Assembly: GCA_024276995.1 (NCBI GenBank)
Contig: JAJRWB010000046.1
Coordinates: 1 to 64,000 of the forward strand
Direction: 5' to 3'
Length of the DNA stretch: 64,000 nucleotides
DNA from: Candidatus Eiseniibacteriota bacterium
Lineage (GTDB): Bacteria > Orphanbacterota > Orphanbacteria > Orphanbacterales > Orphanbacteraceae
Shown here: positions 25,219 to 33,604 of the stretch, in pieces
Numbering within the stretch: position 1 is the stretch's first letter
How the letters are laid out: every line of letters begins with the position of its first letter
Made by a program: the position numbers and the translations under genes
The notes under the pieces: model-generated
Database searches by the model: none
Told to the model about the DNA's origin: nothing
Seen by the model: only the letters and a program-made list of their open reading frames with translations

Positions 25219-27567
25219 ATGACCCTGACGCGCCGGAAGTTTCTAGCCTGCCTCTCCGCGGCGGGGATGGGAACTCTCGCGACCGGCTGGATCGGCGGCC
25301 GGCTCCAGGCGATGGTGGACGAGAAGATCTTCCCTATGCCTTCCGGTGTCGGGTTGGAGAGGTGGCTCGGCACATCGTGCGGTCTTTGCGCGGCGGGCTG
25401 CGGGCAGAGAATCCGCTTCGTCGACGGCCTGCCCGTGGGCATTGCCGGAAACCCCCTCGATCCGGCGAGCGGGGGCGGGCTGTGTCCCGCCGGCTTCTCC
25501 GGCCTGTGGGACGCGCTCTCGGAAGACCGGATCCGCTCTCCCCTGGCGCGCCGCGGCGAGAGGGGGAGCGGCCGGTGGGAGGCGATCGGCTGGGACCGGG
25601 CGCTCGACACGCTCTCGGCGAGACTCGCCGCCTTGCGGGCCTCGCGGACTCCGGAACGGTTCGTCGTTCTCGAGGGGGGGAGCGATCCGATTCGAAGCCG
25701 TTGGATCGAACATCTTCTCGCTTCCTTCGGTTCCCCCAACCACTGCATGACGGAAAACCCGATGGGACTGTGGGACGCTGCGGTCGGTCGAGTTCTCGGA
25801 ACGGGCGGTCTCTCCCTCGCTCCCGATCTCGACCGCGCGGGCGCGATCCTTTCTTTTGGATATGAACTTTTCGAAACGGACGCCAACCCGGTCTGGCAGA
25901 GCGCCGTGTGGGGAAGATTGAGGGATCCCGAAAAGGAGAGCGCCCCGCCGTTCGTCTATGCCGGTCCGCGCCTTTCCCCGACGGGATACAAGGCGGATCT
26001 CTTCCTGGCGTGTCGTCCCGGCACCGAAGGGGCGGTCGCCCTCGGCCTGGCATACGCGCTTTTCCAGGAAAGCCTCGTGGACGACGGGAATCTCGGGTCG
26101 TTTACCTCCGAAGATATTTCGGGCCTTCGTCTCTGGTTGAGAAAGAAGTTTCATCCCGAGGCGGTGGAACGGATCACCGGTGTTGCGCCGAAACTCCTCT
26201 TCCGTGTTGCACGGTCGATGAGCCGGAACCGGGGAATCGCCCTCGTCGGCTCATCTCCCCTCGCCGGGCCGAACGGTTACGGAACCGCTCTCGCCGTGGC
26301 GACACTCAACGTGCTTCTCGGCGCCTTCGGGCGGGAGGGAGGGTGGGTCGCCCCGCCCCGCCTTCCGGTGGAAATGCCGTCCCGTCCGCTACCAGACGAG
26401 ATCGCCCGCGCGGGCCTCGACAGGGGAAGACTCGACCGCGCCGGGAGCGGCGGCATCGACGTGAAGCAAGCACCCGGCCGCTTCTGGGAGCAACTCGCGT
26501 CGGGAGGTCCCTACGCGGTCGATACGATGCTGATCACCGGAACGAATCTTCTCCGGGAGCTTCCCGATCCGGGGCGGATCGCGAAAGTCCTGAGCAGCAT
26601 TCCCTTCGTGGCGGTCACGGCGAGCCGGATGAACGAAACGGCGGAGCAGGCCGACCTCATCCTGCCGGAGGCGACGTACCTCGAATCGTGGGGGTTGGTG
26701 ATCTCCCGCAGCGCCCTTCCCTTCTCCCGGGTCGGCCTTCGCCAGCCCGCCTTCGGGCCGCTATACGACTCGATGCAATTCGAGGATATCTGGTTCGAAC
26801 TCGCCCGGCGATCGGGTGCTTTCGAGCCGGGCGACATCCCGCGGAACATGGAATCGTGGGTGCGTGCCGCCGCCGCCGACCTCGCGGGAGCGGAACGGGG
26901 AATCGTGCCGAACAGCGTCGGCGACGGCGATCTGGCGGCGTACCTCGAGGCGGGCGGTTGGAAGGCGACCGATCCCGCGGAATCGTCCGGATCTTTCTGG
27001 AAACGGCTTCGCCGTTCCGCGGTTTGGACCGCCATGCCGGCGGGGCGTCCTTCTCCTGGAGAGCTGTTCCGCGCCGGGCGCGCCTCCCTGACCGGCGGCG
27101 ACGGGAAGAAGGAGATGGAAAAACTTGCGGGAGAAGAGGTCGCCGAGAAGGGAGAGAACGGCGACGAGGTCGCCCTCCTCTTGACCGACGCGACCACCCT
27201 GTGGGGGGGAAGAACTTCTGGGACTCCGCTCATGCTCGAGATGGCGGCATTCCACCAGAGCAAAGGGTGGGAGACGGTGTGCGAGATCAACCCGGCCACC
27301 GCGGAATCTCTTGGTGTCGCCGACGGGGACGGCGGCGTTCTCTCGAATCGGAAGGGAACGATTCACGTGCGAATCGTAACCACTCAGAAAGTGCCCCCCG
27401 GCGTTGCCGCGGTGCTCAGGGGGCTCTCCGGGACGTGGCCGAAGGGACTCGCCGCGGGCCGCAGGGGAAACCCGCTGGAACTGTTCGGGTCCCGCGAGAA
27501 CATGATGACGGGAAGCTGGATTCTCACGGCGCGCGCCCGCTTGACGCGCGATGACGGAACCGCATAG
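25219..27567 (+). CDS. Tat-exported molybdopterin-oxidoreductase-family subunit (QrcB/ActB-like)
   Basis: The 782-residue protein starts at ATG 25219 with a Tat signal (TRRKFLACLSAAG). An N-terminal Cx2Cx3Cx27C motif (CGLCAAGCG ... GLCPAG) should hold one [4Fe-4S] cluster. The body matches the bis-MGD oxidoreductase fold, including GFEVTA-equivalent strands (FVAVTASRMNETAEQADLILPEATYLE) and a C-terminal dinucleotide-binding domain. I cannot identify a convincing Ser/Cys/Sec molybdenum ligand. In Qrc and Act complexes this subunit is structural and lacks molybdenum, so a cofactor-free role is possible. It lies between the pentaheme and ferredoxin genes, with short gaps. Confidence 0.87.
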   Translation: MTLTRRKFLACLSAAGMGTLATGWIGGRLQAMVDEKIFPMPSGVGLERWLGTSCGLCAAGCGQRIRFVDGLPVGIAGNPLDPASGGGLCPAGFSGLWDALSEDRIRSPLARRGERGSGRWEAIGWDRALDTLSARLAALRASRTPERFVVLEGGSDPIRSRWIEHLLASFGSPNHCMTENPMGLWDAAVGRVLGTGGLSLAPDLDRAGAILSFGYELFETDANPVWQSAVWGRLRDPEKESAPPFVYAGPRLSPTGYKADLFLACRPGTEGAVALGLAYALFQESLVDDGNLGSFTSEDISGLRLWLRKKFHPEAVERITGVAPKLLFRVARSMSRNRGIALVGSSPLAGPNGYGTALAVATLNVLLGAFGREGGWVAPPRLPVEMPSRPLPDEIARAGLDRGRLDRAGSGGIDVKQAPGRFWEQLASGGPYAVDTMLITGTNLLRELPDPGRIAKVLSSIPFVAVTASRMNETAEQADLILPEATYLESWGLVISRSALPFSRVGLRQPAFGPLYDSMQFEDIWFELARRSGAFEPGDIPRNMESWVRAAAADLAGAERGIVPNSVGDGDLAAYLEAGGWKATDPAESSGSFWKRLRRSAVWTAMPAGRPSPGELFRAGRASLTGGDGKKEMEKLAGEEVAEKGENGDEVALLLTDATTLWGGRTSGTPLMLEMAAFHQSKGWETVCEINPATAESLGVADGDGGVLSNRKGTIHVRIVTTQKVPPGVAAVLRGLSGTWPKGLAAGRRGNPLELFGSRENMMTGSWILTARARLTRDDGTA

Positions 27568-27575
27568 GAGCGCCC

Positions 27576-28268
27576 ATGCCGATCTGGGGAATGGTGATCG
27601 ACCTCGACAGGTGCACCGGATGTGGCGGCTGCATGGCCGCCTGCAAGGTGGAGAACAACGTGCAGGTGGTGCCCCCCGGAGAGGCTCTCAAGGGCCGCGG
27701 CATGCACTGGCTCACCATCCTCTCGCGCACCGAGGGGGAGTACCCCGACGTGGAGGCGGTGCTCCAACCCGACCTTTGCATGATGTGCGACGACGCCCCC
27801 TGCACGAAAGTCTGTCCGGTCCACGCCACGTACAGGGGGGCGTACGGCCTCGTGGCGCAGATCTATCCGCGCTGCATCGGATGCCGGTACTGCATGGCCG
27901 CCTGCCCCTACACGGTGAAGTTCTTCAACTGGACGGCGGGAGAGGAAGGCGTGAATCTCTCCTCATCGCTCAACCCGGACGTGTCGGTCCGCCCGAAGGG
28001 CGTGGTTGAGAAGTGTACATTCTGCTACCACAGGCTGCAGAAGGCGAAGGAGAGAGTCCGCGCCGAACAAAGGGAGATCGCCGGCGGGGACTACGTTCCC
28101 GCGTGCGTGGAAATGTGCCCCGCGAAGGCGATGACTTTCGGAGACTTGGACGACGGCGAATCCCCCGTGAGCCGACTTGCTGCGAGCCGGCGCGCCTCGC
28201 AGCTGCTCGAGCACCTGGGCACCGAACCGAAGGTCTACTACCTGAGCAAGCGGGATCGAAATGTTTAA
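27576..28268 (+). CDS. Four-cluster [4Fe-4S] ferredoxin subunit (NrfC/QrcC/ActB2-like)
   Basis: The 230-residue protein has sixteen cysteines in four groups: CTGCGGCMAAC, CMMCDDAPCTKVC, CIGCRYCMAAC, and CTFC with CVEMC. This is the classic DmsB/PsrB/NrfC pattern that wires a catalytic or structural subunit to the membrane quinone site. There is no signal peptide; it probably travels with the Tat-exported partner encoded just upstream. The stop overlaps the NrfD start by 8 bases. Confidence 0.92.
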   Translation: MPIWGMVIDLDRCTGCGGCMAACKVENNVQVVPPGEALKGRGMHWLTILSRTEGEYPDVEAVLQPDLCMMCDDAPCTKVCPVHATYRGAYGLVAQIYPRCIGCRYCMAACPYTVKFFNWTAGEEGVNLSSSLNPDVSVRPKGVVEKCTFCYHRLQKAKERVRAEQREIAGGDYVPACVEMCPAKAMTFGDLDDGESPVSRLAASRRASQLLEHLGTEPKVYYLSKRDRNV

Positions 28269-29601
28269 GCCCGATCCATTCAAAGACGATACGCTCTTCG
28301 AGCCGATCGAAAAGACCGGGAGGGCGTTCTGGCTGATTTTCGGCGTCTCGTTCGCCGTGTTCGTCGTCGGTCTCGGTTACTACGTGCAGCAGCTCAGAAA
28401 CGGCCTGGGCGTGACCGGCATGATGCAACCGGTGACGTGGGGCTTCTATATCATCAACTTCGTCTTCTTCATCGGCATCAGCCATGCCGGCACGCTGATC
28501 TCGGCGATTCTCCGCCTCACCCAGGCGGAGTGGCGGCGGCCGATCACCCGCATGGCCGAGGTGATCACCGCCATCGTCCTCGCCATCGGCGGGCTCCACC
28601 CGATCATCGATCTCGGACGGCCCGATCGCGTGCTGAACGTATTCCGCGCGGGCAGGCTCCAGTCTCCCCTCTTGTGGGACGTCACGTGCATCACAGCCTA
28701 CTTCGCCGCGAGCACGGTCTATCTCTTCCTCCCGCTCATTCCCGACATCGCGCTCCTGAGGGATCGGAAGAAGAAGTTCCATTGGCTCTACTCGTTCCTG
28801 TCGTGGGGCTGGAAGGGAACGCCCGCCCAGTGGAAGGTGCTGAACCGGGCGATCAACATCATGATGATCGCCGTGATTCCGATCGCCGTTTCCGTTCACA
28901 CCGTGATCTCCTACATCTTCGCCATGACGCTGCAGCCGGGGTGGCACAGTACTATATTCGGCCCGTATTTCGTGGTGGGGGCGATCTTCTCCGGTATCGC
29001 GGCGCTCTTCATCGTGATGATCGCCTTTCGAAAGGCGTTCCACCTGGAAGGATACCTGAAGGAGATCCACTTCCAGCAACTCTCGAAGCTCCTCCTCGCC
29101 ATGTCGGTGCTTTGGTTCTACTTCACCTTCTGCGAGTACCTCACCGGGACGTACGGCGGGGAACCGCGGGAGATGACCACCATCATGTACAAATTCAGCG
29201 GCCCGTACGCGCCGTTCTTCTGGACCATGGTGATCTTCAACTTCGTGATCCCCATGGTCTTCCTTTCGAACCGGAAACTGCGGAAGGTTCCGGGAATCCT
29301 GATCGCCTCGATCGCGGTGGTGATCGGCATGTGGCTCGAACGGCTCATCATCGTGGTGCCCACCCTCGAGAACCCCGCCCTTCCGGTGATGCGCTCGATC
29401 TACATCCCCTCGATGACGGAGATCGCCCTTCTCGCCGCGGCGGTGGCGGTGTTCGTCATGGGATTCCTCGGGTTTTCGAAACTCTTTCCGCTCATTTCGG
29501 TATGGGAGTGCCAGGAGGGGCGCGCATTGTCGGTGAGCGAGACGTCGGAGAGGATCGAAACGTATCTTCCCGACGCGGAGGCGCAACATGTCCGCGACTG
29601 A
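28261..29601 (+). CDS. NrfD/PsrC/ActC-type membrane quinone-interacting subunit
   Basis: The 446-residue integral membrane protein has about ten hydrophobic helices. It matches NrfD/ActC proteins in ISHAGTLISAILRLTQAEWRR, which holds conserved quinone-site and proton-path residues, and in NRAINIMMIAVIPIAVSVHT. This family oxidises or reduces quinones and passes electrons to or from the periplasmic Fe-S subunit. Only one NrfD gene is present, whereas alternative complex III usually has two (ActC and ActF). The gene overlaps both neighbours. Confidence 0.92.
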   Translation: MFKPDPFKDDTLFEPIEKTGRAFWLIFGVSFAVFVVGLGYYVQQLRNGLGVTGMMQPVTWGFYIINFVFFIGISHAGTLISAILRLTQAEWRRPITRMAEVITAIVLAIGGLHPIIDLGRPDRVLNVFRAGRLQSPLLWDVTCITAYFAASTVYLFLPLIPDIALLRDRKKKFHWLYSFLSWGWKGTPAQWKVLNRAINIMMIAVIPIAVSVHTVISYIFAMTLQPGWHSTIFGPYFVVGAIFSGIAALFIVMIAFRKAFHLEGYLKEIHFQQLSKLLLAMSVLWFYFTFCEYLTGTYGGEPREMTTIMYKFSGPYAPFFWTMVIFNFVIPMVFLSNRKLRKVPGILIASIAVVIGMWLERLIIVVPTLENPALPVMRSIYIPSMTEIALLAAAVAVFVMGFLGFSKLFPLISVWECQEGRALSVSETSERIETYLPDAEAQHVRD

Positions 29602-29890
29602 CCGGCACTCCGACGCCTATCTCAAGCTGATCTTCCTTGCGCAGATCGCGTCGATCACCATGATGTGGATGTTTCTCGTCAGCGTCGTCCTGTGGATCCT
29701 GCACCTCGTGAACGTGGCGAGAGAGCTTCACGACGCGCTTACGGCATCGATCGGGCTCAGCCTGATCGTCCTGCCGGCCTACTCCCTGGTGGCGGCCATA
29801 CTGACGTTCGTCTTCTTCGGCCTGCGAAGAGGGGCGCGCAGCGAGAACGACGAGCCGGGCGAGAGCGAGGGGGAGCGCCATGATTCGTAA
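29588..29890 (+). CDS. Small membrane protein of the respiratory cluster
   Basis: The 100-residue protein has two hydrophobic helices (about 13-38 and 50-78) and a charged C-terminal tail. It overlaps the NrfD gene by 14 bases and the next cytochrome gene by 11, so it is almost certainly part of the same transcript. I do not recognise the family. Its position suggests a small anchoring or assembly subunit, comparable in place but not clearly in sequence to ActD. Confidence 0.65.
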   Translation: MSATDRHSDAYLKLIFLAQIASITMMWMFLVSVVLWILHLVNVARELHDALTASIGLSLIVLPAYSLVAAILTFVFFGLRRGARSENDEPGESEGERHDS

Positions 29891-31049
29891 TCGGCGCGCA
29901 TCGTCGATCGCCCTGTTCGGACTCGTTCTCTTTGCCTTGTGGGGGGCGCCCGTCGCCGCGCAGCACGTCTCCGGCGAGGATTCGACACTCGATAGGGTCT
30001 GGCGCGGCCGGGAGCTGGTGTCGAAGAAGGGTTGCCTCGAATGCCACGGGTGGCTCGGCGGGGGCGACAAGGTGGCGCCCGACCTGGTCGCCCTCGGCCG
30101 GGGCCGGCGGCTCGAACAGGTGTTCGCCGCCCTCTGGAATCACGTGCCCCAGATGGCGGCCCACCTCCGCGAGGGGAAACGCCTTCCGTCACTCACGCCG
30201 GACGACCTGAGCGATCTGTTCTCCTTTTTTCTGGCCATGGATTATGTCGGCGAGGCGGGGGACGCGTCCCGGGGCGAGGAGCTGCTCGCCGATCGCGGTT
30301 GTCTTCATTGTCACGAAAAGGGCATCGATCCGGGCGGCATCGGTCCCCCTCTCGTCGATATCGCCTCCACCGGTTCTCCGGTCGCCCTCCTCGTGCGGCT
30401 CTTCAAGGCGTATCCGGTGATGTCTTCCGAACTCCGTTCCATGGGAATGACGTGGCCGCAATGGAGCGGCCGCGACATGGCCGACCTGACCGCCGCGCTC
30501 AGCGGTTTTCTCCCGGCGGGCCGAGCCCCCCACCTGCTCGAACCGGGCCGTCCGGACGACGGGAGACGGCAGTTCGATCGTCTCGGATGCGTGTCGTGCC
30601 ACGGCGATGCCGGCGGGAAGAAACCGTGGGCCACCCGGAGCGCGGCGGAAAACGCAGCGGCCCTTCTGAATCATCTTCCTAAAGTCCGCGAAGGCGCCGC
30701 CGCGAAGGGGATCGACCGTGTGGGGGAGACCGATATGGTCGACCTGCTCGCGTTTCTCACGTGGGACGGCGCCACGCTCGAGGGAGGGGACGCGACCCGC
30801 GGATGGGAGATCTTCAGCGGGAGGCGCTGCGTGTCGTGTCACCGGCCTGCGGAAGCGGGGGGGATTTCGAAACCGTACGCCGAGTTGGCGCGGTTCGCGA
30901 ATCCGTACGACGCCGCCGCGGCGATGATCTCCCACGGTGAGAACATGATCCTCGCCACCCGGCTCCGGGATGTCGCCTGGCCGCGCCTTACCGAACAGGA
31001 AGCTCTCGATCTTCTCGCTTTCCTCGCACCGAAGGAGGGGAAACGATGA
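29880..31049 (+). CDS. Exported tetraheme cytochrome c (multi-domain class I type)
   Basis: The 389-residue protein has a signal peptide (ASSIALFGLVLFALWGAPVAA) and four CXXCH sites: CLECH, CLHCH, CVSCH and CVSCH. They are spaced about 90-100 residues apart, suggesting four class I cytochrome domains in series rather than a compact multiheme fold. Methionines in LRSMGMTWP and AAMISHGENM-like segments are possible sixth ligands. It overlaps both neighbouring genes and should be a periplasmic electron carrier or relay of the complex. Confidence 0.87.
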   Translation: MIRNRRASSIALFGLVLFALWGAPVAAQHVSGEDSTLDRVWRGRELVSKKGCLECHGWLGGGDKVAPDLVALGRGRRLEQVFAALWNHVPQMAAHLREGKRLPSLTPDDLSDLFSFFLAMDYVGEAGDASRGEELLADRGCLHCHEKGIDPGGIGPPLVDIASTGSPVALLVRLFKAYPVMSSELRSMGMTWPQWSGRDMADLTAALSGFLPAGRAPHLLEPGRPDDGRRQFDRLGCVSCHGDAGGKKPWATRSAAENAAALLNHLPKVREGAAAKGIDRVGETDMVDLLAFLTWDGATLEGGDATRGWEIFSGRRCVSCHRPAEAGGISKPYAELARFANPYDAAAAMISHGENMILATRLRDVAWPRLTEQEALDLLAFLAPKEGKR

Positions 31050-33001
31050 ATCGCGGCGCCGGGCGAATCACTGTCGGTGTGACCGGAGCGCTGCTTGCGG
31101 GTGGGGCGATGCTCTTTCCCGGCGTCGCCGCCCACGCCGCCGACGGGGCGGCGGAGAAAGCGAACGGTGGCCCTTTCGCCGTTCCGGAAATGGTGGTGAA
31201 CGACACGCTCGGCATAAGGGACCGGTGCACATCGTGCCACACCGGGATCAGGGATCCCGGCATGGCCGGCCGGGGGCAGCCTGCTGCCGCCCATCCCGGC
31301 GGATTCCTGGTCGATCACAGGGTGGAGCGCTTCGGTTGCACCCCCTGTCACGGCGGAGACGGTACCGCCACAAGCGCCGATCGCGCCCACGGTGCGGTGG
31401 GCGGTGGAAAACCGATGGCCGTCGGGCGCCGTGTCGAGATGGCGTGCGCCCGCTGCCACGCGGATGCGCTCCACCTCGATGGAGCGCCCTTTCTCAGCCT
31501 GGGCCGGCGATCGATCGACCGGTACGGCTGTGTCGGATGTCACCGGATCGGCGGATTCGCCTGGCGGGAAGGCAAGGCGCCCGACCTGAACGGCTTCGCC
31601 TCTCGATCGAACGCCGAGTGGGTGTACACATGGCTCGGCGATCCGAAAGTGTACGCCGAAAACGCGAGGATGCCGCGCTACGAAATCGATGACAAGGCAC
31701 GCGACGCCCTCACGGGATACCTCATGACATTCACCGAAGAGTCGCCCTTCGATACCACCGCCTTTCCGGCGGAGGGGGACTTTGATAACGGGAAGCGTCT
31801 CTTCCGCCTTTCGTTCTGCATATCGTGCCATACGGTCGACGGGAAGGGCGCCGACGAGGCGATCGACCTCGGGCGGGTGGGAAACAAGTGGAATCGCGCC
31901 TCCCTTCTGCGGATGATCTCCGACACCCGTTCCCTGGCGCCCGATTCGCCGATGCCCCAGTACACCTTCACGAACGCACAGGTCGCCGACCTGGCGGCCT
32001 ACATGATGGATGAACTGTACGACCCGTATTTCGCCGATCCGGAAGAGGATTCCACGCTGGCGAATCTCGGGAACTCGTGGCCCTCGGAGGAGGAGAGAGT
32101 CGACGCCGGCAGGAGATTGTTTAAGGAATTGCGTTGCGCCAACTGTCACTCCTTCCCGGGAGGCGAGGAGTGGATCCGCGTCGGCCCCGATCTGAGGGAG
32201 ATGACCGGTGATCTGCTCGTGAGCCTCGGCCGGAACGAGGGGATCGATTTTCCCTGGAGTCTCGAGGAGTACGTCTGGAGGAAGGTGAACGATCCCCGGG
32301 GGATGGAACCGGCGGAGTACCGTTACAAGATGCCCTCGTACGATCTGGATGAGAGGACCGCTCTGGGTATCTCCATGGCGGTACTCGCCCAGATGATCGA
32401 CGATGAACCGACCGCGGCGTTTCTCGTCCACGATCGCGAAATGGATCCCCTCGAACTGGAAGGGGAATTCGGAGAACTGGTGTCGCGCTATCGGTGCACG
32501 TCGTGCCACTCCTTTTCGGGGGTGGGGCACAACACGACGTACGATTTGGGCATGGAAGGGAGCCGCGTTCAGCGGAAGTGGCTAAGGGATTACCTCCAGA
32601 TGCCGTACACGATACGGCCGATCCTCACCATTCGAATGCCGTTCTTCAACATCACCGACGAGCAGGCGGAAGTGCTCGCAGACGGGATCATGAGAACCCG
32701 AAGAGACGTGCTCGTCGAGGGGGAAGGCGACTTCCGGCAGAGTCCGGCGCGCATCGCCGCCGGGAAGCGGCTCTTCGACGAGAGCGGCTGTCTCGCGTGC
32801 CACCAGATGGGGTCGAAGGGGGGATACGTGGGGCCGAGTTTCACGGCGGGAAGCCCGGTGGGCAGAAAACTCACCCCCGGGTGGATCGTGCGCTGGCTCG
32901 ATGATCCGGCCGCGATCAAGCCGGAAGTGCCGGAGCCGCGCTACGGGTTCACGCTGGAGCAGAGAAGGAGCATCGCCTCGTACCTGATGTCGATCCGGTA
33001 A
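31046..33001 (+). CDS. Exported octaheme cytochrome c with serial domains
   Basis: The 651-residue protein has a signal peptide (ending near AAHAA) and eight CXXCH motifs: CTSCH, CTPCH, CARCH, CVGCH, CISCH, CANCH, CTSCH and CLACH. The first four are close together in the first 170 residues; the later ones are 100 or more apart and look like single class I domains (MPQYTFTNAQVADLAAYMM, MPFFNITDEQAEVLADGIM). The protein thus seems to join a compact multiheme part to repeated monoheme units. No enzyme signature is visible. ATG 31046 overlaps the previous stop (ATGA). Confidence 0.87.
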   Translation: MNRGAGRITVGVTGALLAGGAMLFPGVAAHAADGAAEKANGGPFAVPEMVVNDTLGIRDRCTSCHTGIRDPGMAGRGQPAAAHPGGFLVDHRVERFGCTPCHGGDGTATSADRAHGAVGGGKPMAVGRRVEMACARCHADALHLDGAPFLSLGRRSIDRYGCVGCHRIGGFAWREGKAPDLNGFASRSNAEWVYTWLGDPKVYAENARMPRYEIDDKARDALTGYLMTFTEESPFDTTAFPAEGDFDNGKRLFRLSFCISCHTVDGKGADEAIDLGRVGNKWNRASLLRMISDTRSLAPDSPMPQYTFTNAQVADLAAYMMDELYDPYFADPEEDSTLANLGNSWPSEEERVDAGRRLFKELRCANCHSFPGGEEWIRVGPDLREMTGDLLVSLGRNEGIDFPWSLEEYVWRKVNDPRGMEPAEYRYKMPSYDLDERTALGISMAVLAQMIDDEPTAAFLVHDREMDPLELEGEFGELVSRYRCTSCHSFSGVGHNTTYDLGMEGSRVQRKWLRDYLQMPYTIRPILTIRMPFFNITDEQAEVLADGIMRTRRDVLVEGEGDFRQSPARIAAGKRLFDESGCLACHQMGSKGGYVGPSFTAGSPVGRKLTPGWIVRWLDDPAAIKPEVPEPRYGFTLEQRRSIASYLMSIR

Positions 33002-33042
33002 CGAGGTTTTATTGCGGAGTGAATCTCCGGGAGAGCCGCACG

Positions 33043-33507
33043 ATGAAGGGAAAGATCACGGGCATGCTGATCGCGGCGGGAGTGATCCTCGCCGCCGGGG
33101 CGGCCGCCGATTCCAACGGGGCCGCCGATTCCTCCGCCGCGGGGGAACTCCCTCCCTTCGCGTCGCTCGCCGGCCGGCCTTCGGGAGGTTCAAGCGACCC
33201 GGCGCTCGATTCGGGGGCGAGGGTGTACGGCATCTACTGCGCCCGCTGCCACGGAAACGAGGGAGGAGGTGACGGCTTCAACGCCTATAATCTCTCGTCG
33301 AACTTCGGCGTCTCTCCCGTCGCGTTCTCCGATTCCCTCACGTGGCGCGACCTCGATGTGGAGGGTGCGCGGGCGGCGATCAAGCGGGGGGGGACGGCGG
33401 TCGGGAAATCGCGTTACATGCCGCCGTGGGAATACACCCTCTCTCCTCTCGAAGTGGAGGATGTCCTTCTCTACATCCGGTCGATGCCTTCCCTCTTCCC
33501 CGAGTAG
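33043..33507 (+). CDS. Exported monoheme class I cytochrome c
   Basis: The product is about 154 residues from ATG 33043, which directly precedes the signal peptide (KITGMLIAAGVILAAGAAA); GTG 33019 would add eight charged residues. One heme site, CARCHGNEGGG, and a C-terminal segment with MPPWEYTLSPLEVEDVLLYIRSM match small class I cytochromes; the Met in YMPPWE is the likely sixth ligand. It is the last gene of the cluster, followed by a strong hairpin. Confidence 0.85.
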   Translation: MKGKITGMLIAAGVILAAGAAADSNGAADSSAAGELPPFASLAGRPSGGSSDPALDSGARVYGIYCARCHGNEGGGDGFNAYNLSSNFGVSPVAFSDSLTWRDLDVEGARAAIKRGGTAVGKSRYMPPWEYTLSPLEVEDVLLYIRSMPSLFPE

Positions 33508-33545
33508 GAGCGACCGCTCTCCGGAAAAAGGGGAGGGTGTCGGAA

Positions 33546-33573
33546 AGCCCCGGCGGGAGTTCCCGCCGGGGCT
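33546..33573. terminator. Bidirectional terminator hairpin between convergent cytochrome and porin genes
   Basis: agccccggcggga (33546-33558) is an exact reverse complement of 33561-33573. The 13-bp stem sits between the stops at 33507 (plus) and 33605 (minus). Confidence 0.75.
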
Positions 33574-33604
33574 GTTCGATTCGATCGACGATCGGCTCGC
33601 GATC

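Noticed and set aside
24696-29601. A bona fide alternative complex III
   Set aside because: The second NrfD (ActF) and the usual monoheme ActE next to an oxidase are absent, and the Mo-type and ferredoxin parts are separate genes, so only Act/Qrc-like can be claimed.
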